From Magicicada septendecula (Eukaryota; Arthropoda; Insecta; Hemiptera; Cicadidae): DNA of 64,000 nucleotides. Shown here one piece after another: positions 57,640 to 64,000 of this stretch. The stretch is taken from positions 284,799,379 to 284,863,378 of the forward strand of contig CM068373.1 in NCBI GenBank assembly GCA_034769895.1, given 5' to 3'. The notes beneath the pieces are model-generated. The model searched no databases, was not told the DNA's origin, and saw only the letters and a program-made list of their open reading frames with translations. The position numbers and the translations under genes are program-made. Numbering within the stretch: the stretch's first letter is position 1; each line of letters opens with the position of its first letter.

Positions 57640-59335
57640 TTACAGTGATCGCTTGAACATGTTCGCTTGAGTTTTGTTCTTCCTTTCTGTGGCAATGTCG
57701 GCAGTCTTCTGGGCATGGTCTTCGTGATACGCTATCTGCATTACCATGCAGGCGCGATGTTGTACCTTGAAGTTGTACTCTTGCAGATGTTCAAGCCACC
57801 TTGCCAACTGTCCTTCCGGATTTTTAAATCTCAAGAGCCAAGCAAGCACGGCAGATCCGTACATAGTGAAAACTCTCTACCGTAGAGGTATTTATGGAAG
57901 TGCTCCAAAGCTTTGACAATTGCCAAAAACTCTCTCCTTGTAACACAATAATTTCTCTCTGGTTTAGAAAGCATCTTGCTGTAATACGCTATTACTAGTT
58001 CTTCACCGTTCTGGACTTGAGACAAAACTGCTCCTAGACCAGTATTGTTTGCGTCTGTGTCTACGATGTACTACTTTCCTTCAGAAGCTGGAAAAGCAAG
58101 AATCAGCTGCGAACATAATGCAATCTTGAAAGTCCTAAATGCTTGATCACACTGTCTCGACCACTGGAAGTTTTGTTTATTTTCTGTTAGCTCATGTAGT
58201 GGTTTAGCAATAATAGTGAAGCCTTTCACAAAACGTCTGTAATATGAGCATAACCCCAGGCAACTCCGAACTTCGTGTTTACTCTTCGGCACTGGCCAGT
58301 CTCTTATGGCGTCTACTTTATTAGGATCCATGCTAACACCCGCTGGCGAAACCAGATGTCCCAGATACTGTACTTCCTTCTGGAATAGAGAACACTTCTT
58401 CAGGCTCAGCTTCAGTTGGGCACCATGGATTCTAGTTAGAACCTCCTTAAGGTTTTCCTAATGGTCTTTGAAAGTCTTCTTGATGACTATGACATCATCT
58501 AAATAAATAAGGCAAGTTTTCCATGTCAGTCCTCGGAGTACCAGGTCCATCAATCTCTCAAATGTTGCCGGTGCATTACAGAGTCCAAATGGCATGATGT
58601 TAAATTGGAATAAGCCACTTGGGGTTGAGAAAGCGGTTTTTCCTTGTCTTCTTGATGAAGACCCACTTCCCAATATCCACTCTTCAGGTTCAATGTGGAA
58701 AACCACTGTGCTCCGGACAGCGTGTCAAGTGTATCGTCAACACCAGGTAATGGATAGCAGTCTTTCTTTGTAACATCATTTAACCTCTGGTAGTCTACGC
58801 AGAAACGCAATCCACCATCCTTCTTCGCTACCAGCACTACAGGAGAAGACCAAGAACTTGACGAAGGTTCGATTACTCCCTCTGTCAACATGTCCTGTAC
58901 TTTCATCTTGCTTAGATAATGGAGGCCTTCGATAAGGTTGGCGTATCTGTGTTGTGTCCCCGGTATTGATGGGATGTTGTACAAGAGAGTTTCTTTCCAG
59001 TGACTGTCCCCAAACTGCAAAACAATCTTTGAATTCATGTAAAAACCATCTGAGTTCTTTACCTCACCCCACCCCTTGAGAGGTCGTTAGAAGATCTGTT
59101 CAATAATTACTGTAGTTCTTCTGCTAATTTGGAAGAATCCGAAGCACAACTGGATCTTTGTTGTGTCATTCTGGATACCCAGGCCACAGGAGTCAATTTG
59201 TCTAGGAGTGTATTGCTTTGTAACTGACAGCTTGATCCAGAATATTTGCCACTCTAATAGGTACATTTCCAGTTTTGTCAGGTTTTACTAAACTTCTGGC
59301 AATTAGTATGCCCGTTGTGCTGACTACCTGGGGTT
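57640..59335 (-). pseudogene. Reverse transcriptase and RNase H regions of the larger LTR element
   Basis: Reverse transcriptase: SPVVLVAKKDGGLRFCVDYQ, then FGLCNAPATFERLMD and YLDDVIV. The thumb and connection follow with LGLCSYYRRFVKGF. RNase H: YYSKMLSKPERNYCVTRREFL and the DLPCLLGS region. Upstream (59335-59040) is the linker after the protease. Fossil, spread over several frames. Confidence 0.82.
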
Positions 59336-59340
59336 CGAAT

Positions 59341-61040
59341 ATTATAACATAACAAGATTACACCTCAGAATAAAGACAAGTATACCATCAAAATTCACTG
59401 TGAAATATGCAGAAACACAATCTTATTAATATTAAAAGAAATAGAAGAATAAAATAAACTTATTAAATACAGTAATGAAGAGACAATATATTACTTAAAG
59501 ATAATTAATATTTTCAAGGAATAAAAAGAAATCGAAACAAAAAGGGAAATATTATCATAAATTTATCATTGGGAAATAGGGAATGCAAATTTAGGAATTA
59601 TATAATGCAAATAACCTGACAAAACAATAACTGATGATGACAAATACCCAGAAGAGATGATCAAATGACAAAAAATGTAAATAGTTATTAGTAGACATAA
59701 ATATAATGTACAAATGTTCAACTTAGTATGTAAGAAATAAGACATTGAGTATAGCCTTAGATTAAAACTATGAGGAGGTCTGCGAACCTCAAACAGTTAT
59801 TTTGTATAAGTGAACTACAGACTGTAAGTCATATAGAATTACAAATATAATAATATTGAACAATAATTATAAAAATCAGGTAGTGTAACAGTGTAAAAAG
59901 GTGAGAACATCAGTGATAGGCTTTAAAAAGTAAAAACAGTGTATAGTGTAAGTGAATAAACATATTTATAATATGAACATTGTATGAAACATGTAATTTA
60001 TATGGAACAACAAGGTAACTAATATAGTGAAATACAACCAAGGGGAAATAATTAAAAAATAAAGAATCTTCCGTTACAAACTTATAATATAATAGTGACG
60101 AAGATACAATAAGATTCTATGGAATCATATTAATTGTAAATTGTGAAATCGAACCTGTGACCCATAAACGTATCATTGCCAAGACCTGAAATGAATGAAT
60201 TAGTGTTTTAATAAAAAGGAAGGTATTGTTGAAAAAATATTGAAACCAGACAAAACATGTCAGTTTTACTCCTGGATTTTATACAAATTAAAGACAGATA
60301 TGAGACGAAATAATACAGAAAAACTATGAAAATAACTAAAAGGAGGATGTTTTAATCGATGACACAAAAAACTTGAAGTCCAGGAGCGAAGGATCAAGAA
60401 ATAAGCTTGTAAAGAAAACTCCAAGATTGGTGAGAGTACTCCAATGATCAACCACGATATGTGAAAACATTTTAACATTTAAAGCTCAAGTTACAGCGAT
60501 ATACTATCACAAAAACAATAAAAACTTTATAATAGTGAATACTAATTGTACACAAATAATTATTAGTATTAAGAGTTTCTTTTTCAATTGTTCATTTGTT
60601 CTTTTGTATGATCCAAAGAACCCACTGATACACAACATACATCAACAACACCTAATTACCAAACATTATTTATAAATATTATGTTTTATGATATGTTTAC
60701 GATTTGTACTATACTTTGACATGACTAATAGATGAACCCTGAGATTGAGATTTTTCATGCTCTACAACAGAAATGAGTTTTGAAAAGAGTAAATAAAAAT
60801 AATTGAATGTAAGACAAGAACGAATAAGGAGTTGAGTACTTATTTTAGAATAAAGAGTCTAATTACATATTTAAAGACCAGCAAGTAGGGGCTAATTAAG
60901 AGAAATAATTTCGTGTAGTTACAAATTGGCTCCCATCGCGGGGCTTAAGAGAGGGCAACCTATGACATCAAGAGTATTTCTTTTTACAAATTGACGTAAC
61001 CAACATGTGGCTTTTAACCCATATTATTTTTTTCTTTTTA
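59341..61040 (+). mobile_element. Long-LTR fragment with primer-site-like repeats inserted in the larger LTR element
   Basis: AT-rich, no coding. It ends ...gtgtagttaca followed by aattggctcccatcgcggggc, an LTR end plus lysine-tRNA-type primer site, and a second weaker unit (tttttacaaattgacgtaaccaacatgtggc) 65 bp on. It resembles in kind the LTR end at 9617 and the units at 24.35-24.5 kb. Flanking gag-pol sequence resumes on both sides. Exact borders and target duplication were not resolved. Confidence 0.5.
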
Positions 61041-62830
61041 CAATATAGAGCACTGGCTGCCTCTAGTATCTACCTCTGTTCTAACGATGAAGAGCTTTTT
61101 GGCGGAACAATTACGGCCACTTGGTTTATGACGTCCATCGATTTTTCTGATGTCATTGTGGAGAGTATTACCTGTTCTCCTCCGATTCTCAAGACATTGT
61201 TTTTGAAGTCAACTATAAATCCGTATGCGTTCATAACGTCCACACCAAGAATTGTTTCATCCACAATGTCTGCAACCAGTACTTGATGATTAAACTCAAG
61301 TCGACCGAGGCGTAGGTGTATCTCCACTTTTTCAAACACTTTTACAGGCTGTCCAGTAGCTGTTCGCAAGCTGCAAGAGCACCAGATTGGCTTAAGATCT
61401 TTCACCACGTCGGGCCGTGCAATGGAAACTGTTGCACCTGTTTCAACCTTATTTGAGGTTGGCCTTTCTTTAACCCGGTAACCACCAAGCTCCTGCTGTT
61501 TTTCTGAAGTGTAGAAATTGCGTATTGTCTAGGGGCTTCGTTCCTCCAGTTAGTCAGGAAACACCCCGTTGTACCGACTACTGCTCGTTTCCCTGCTGCA
61601 GAACTCTAACCCGACAATCCCGTTGAAGATGTCCAGGTTTCCCACATCAATAACACTTCGGTCTTCCATCCTTTCTTACTTTATTCTGTGGCGCCGACCG
61701 TCGAGTCTCTGTTCCTTGTGCTTCTTCCTCATCGTCTGTGCCGTCGCGATCTTGTAACGCGCACTTTATGACTTGTCCAACCAGATGCTGATTTGGTGAC
61801 CTAAAATTGCAAAGCATATACCAGTGCGTCCGCACTGTTCTGGTGTCTTGCCATTTGTAACACTTGCTTTAGTTTGTAACCTCAGACACTGGCAGTAAAT
61901 GTCTGCATCGCAAAACTTGTTCTAAAATCTTCTGGCGCTACAGAAAAGGCCAGTCTAATTAGTCTGTCGATACTTGCTTCAAACTCTTGAAGGCTCTCCC
62001 TGAAATGCTTTTGCCTTGCTCTCAACTGGGTGTAGTACACATCTCGCAAATGTTTATCACCATACCGTAATTCCAGAGCTTTTATCAATTCAGCATATGT
62101 GTTTTGGCTGTCAGGTGGCACTTTCTGTAGTAATTCTGTTGCAGGTCCTTTTAATGCAAGAACGAGTGAAACAGCCTTGTCTTTTTCTGTCCAATTATTT
62201 GCACATGCAGAAGCTTCGAATTGGCGTAAATACATTGCCCAGTGCGTGGTTCCATCAAAGGTTGGGGCCTTGACATGAACTGTCCCAACCGCAGGCGAGG
62301 TGACCTTCTCTATAGACTTATTTTCTGTGTCTTTCTCTGTCTTTATGTTGGTACAGTCTGTTCAGAAATTTGTTTTGGTTGTATTTTTTATGAACTGCTC
62401 AACTACACTTTTAATTTGTTCTCTTATGTTTGCCATTGAGGTTTCTACTGCACATATTTTTGTTGACATAGCTTCTTCCACACTCAAGACACATTTTTCT
62501 ACTTCAGCTATTTTATTTGACATGGATTCTTCTACGTTAGATATTCTGGTAATTTGATTGTTAAGCTCACCTCGTAATTCACCTAAGTCACCACGTAGGA
62601 GACCCAATTCTGCGGTAGTATGTTCTTGCATCTGCTTTTGCTCTTGAATTAACTTTGATGTCTTCTGTTTCACGCTTACATTCTTCTTTTTGTCTTTCTT
62701 CTGTTTCTAGCATTTTGTCTTTCTGACATTCCTCAGACTCTTCTCTTTCCTGCCTGTGTTTCTCATCCTGTCGTTTCTCCATCTGTAACAGCAGCACCTG
62801 TAAATTTTCCATCATCTGACTGGCACCCAT
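61041..62830 (-). pseudogene. Gag and protease-like region of the larger LTR element
   Basis: Gag: start MGASQMMENLQVLLLQMEKR, a coiled-coil stretch (62673-62362) and a capsid region (62235-61882) with YLRQFEASACANNWTEKD and LELRYGDKHLRDVYYTQLRA. Protease-like domain (61408-61070): VADIVDETILGVDVMNAYGF. Homologous to the matching parts of the two short elements. Fossil. Confidence 0.78.
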
Positions 62831-63042
62831 TGTTTTCCGATTAATTATGAATTACACTCGTCTTGTACAAAGTGTCCACTGTTTCCACTGTTAACCGTTC
62901 TATCCCACTTCTGACACCACTGTTACGACGGTCTACTTGATCGTCGTAGGTACAGTGGAAACAAAATACAAGACACCAATTAAGTCACTAATCACACCTT
63001 TAATTTTCACAGTTAAACAGTTCGTAATTAACAACACAGACA

Positions 63043-64000
63043 CCACACTACAAACCAAACGTAAAGCCAAAAAAATAACACACATGCCGCACTACAAACC
63101 AAACGTAAAGCCGAAAAAATATACCTGGACAACATAATCAACGATTTATACTACAAAAAAGATACACTAATCAAAACAGCATACAACCTACACGTAAAAC
63201 TTACACAATTATTATACCACATAGAACTCGAAAACATAATACAAAATACACGGAACTACATAGAGAAACTCCAATCAAAAATACAAGAAAGACAAAACAG
63301 GAAAATCAATAGCATCCTAACACGCACAAACGAAACAATCCCGAAACAATATAACAAAGACCAATTTCACTAAACCAGAAATAACCCTATTAGATAAAGG
63401 CCTAAAACACAATTTAAGAAACAATACAACCAATAACAACAATAATAAAAGGTATATACGCGACATAGTCATAGATGCTGAAACGGCCATACATCACACG
63501 CATAACAACGACCAAGACAATATACGACACGAAATAAAACGCAAATTACAACACACACAACAACAAGAACAAAAACACCATAATAACGAAATGCAATCAC
63601 TAAAAAATATAAAACGTAAATTACATGAACATAACCTAACCATACTTAAACCAGATAAAGGTAACATAAATGTTATAATAGAAATACAGGATCTAAATAA
63701 CAAAAGCAAAACGTTTTTTACTGAAAACAACATAACTAAATTAAATAAAGACCCCACAACAAAATATCACAAACAAATAAATAAAATCATAAATAACACA
63801 AAACACATAATCACACCTGACAACATCAAATATCTGAAACAAATTAAACCAAACCCCCCTACATTGAATGCACTACCAAAAATACACAAACCTAATATCC
63901 CCATCAGACCACTTATAAACAATACACAAGCACCCGCACACAAAATAGCTAGACACTTAGATAAGTTAATCAGAAACAACATAAATTTAACAAACAACAC
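63043..64000 (+). mobile_element. Penelope-like element, 5' part, running off the window
   Basis: A plus-strand PLE begins at the cut LTR. The first part (about 63100-63370) reads YLDNIINDLYYKKDTLIKT and QLLYHIELENII. After one frameshift near 63370 the frame is open to the window end with FTKPEITLLDKGLKHNL, ILKPDKGNINVII and LNALPKIHKPNIPIRPLIN, the N-terminal motifs of Penelope reverse transcriptases. The catalytic motifs lie beyond the edge. A 44-bp tandem duplication (actacaaaccaaacgtaaag at 63047 and 63091) marks its start. The open frame has no early ATG, so start-based ORF finding misses it; the minus-strand frames here are shadows. Confidence 0.85.

Larger units (their letters stand above)
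55771..63042 (-). mobile_element. Larger Ty3/gypsy-type LTR element, minus strand
   Basis: 3' LTR 55771-56297, purine tract beside it, pol 56459-59335, an inserted LTR fragment 59341-61040, protease-like and gag regions 61041-62830, a clean leucine-tRNA-type primer site (62900-62919), and a 5' LTR from 62921 that is cut at 63042 by a PLE. It is the pol-bearing relative of the two short elements at 46846 and 50218. It is an old, heavily broken fossil with well over ten interruptions. Confidence 0.88.

Overview
This is a strongly AT-rich stretch of an arthropod genome, most likely an insect: the csw/PTPN11-type SH2 exon, the Jockey-type LINE and the mix of Helitron, mariner, hAT and Penelope families all fit. 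I cannot name the species. Almost everything here is nested transposable elements. Host coding sequence is limited to a few small spliced exons.

Layout. 1-24.5 kb is a nest. Two old, diverged long terminal repeats (LTRs) of a Ty3/gypsy-type family hold a foldback element each. A Helitron with both termini visible (4238-23046, minus strand) sits among them, and a young Ty3/gypsy element (6684-19612) has jumped into the Helitron helicase gene. 24.8-34.3 kb is Penelope-like element (PLE) territory: a foldback unit, a 2.2-kb near-perfect palindrome made of two PLE 3' halves, and a third PLE split by a 2.6-kb hAT transposon with an 8-bp target duplication. 34.3-53.8 kb holds five small minus-strand exons with AG/GT borders and mutually compatible phases, from one unrecognised host gene. 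In one of its introns, on the plus strand, lies an N-SH2 exon of the corkscrew/SHP-2 tyrosine phosphatase. Mariner, pogo-like, TTAA-flanked, LINE and LTR insertions fill the introns. 46.8-63 kb has three related Ty3/gypsy fossils, two of them short non-autonomous forms lying tail to tail. The right edge enters a plus-strand PLE.

The most interesting signal is at the PLE loci. Several unrelated foldback units carry hammerhead-ribozyme-like cores (CTGANGA, stem II, GAAA), usually one per arm facing outward, with a very short and often self-complementary stem III. At least three share one architecture: two inverted arms, a unique tail of about 40 nt on one side only, and an 11-13 bp target duplication.

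All positions, identities and splice calls were read by eye. Nothing was searched or folded by software.
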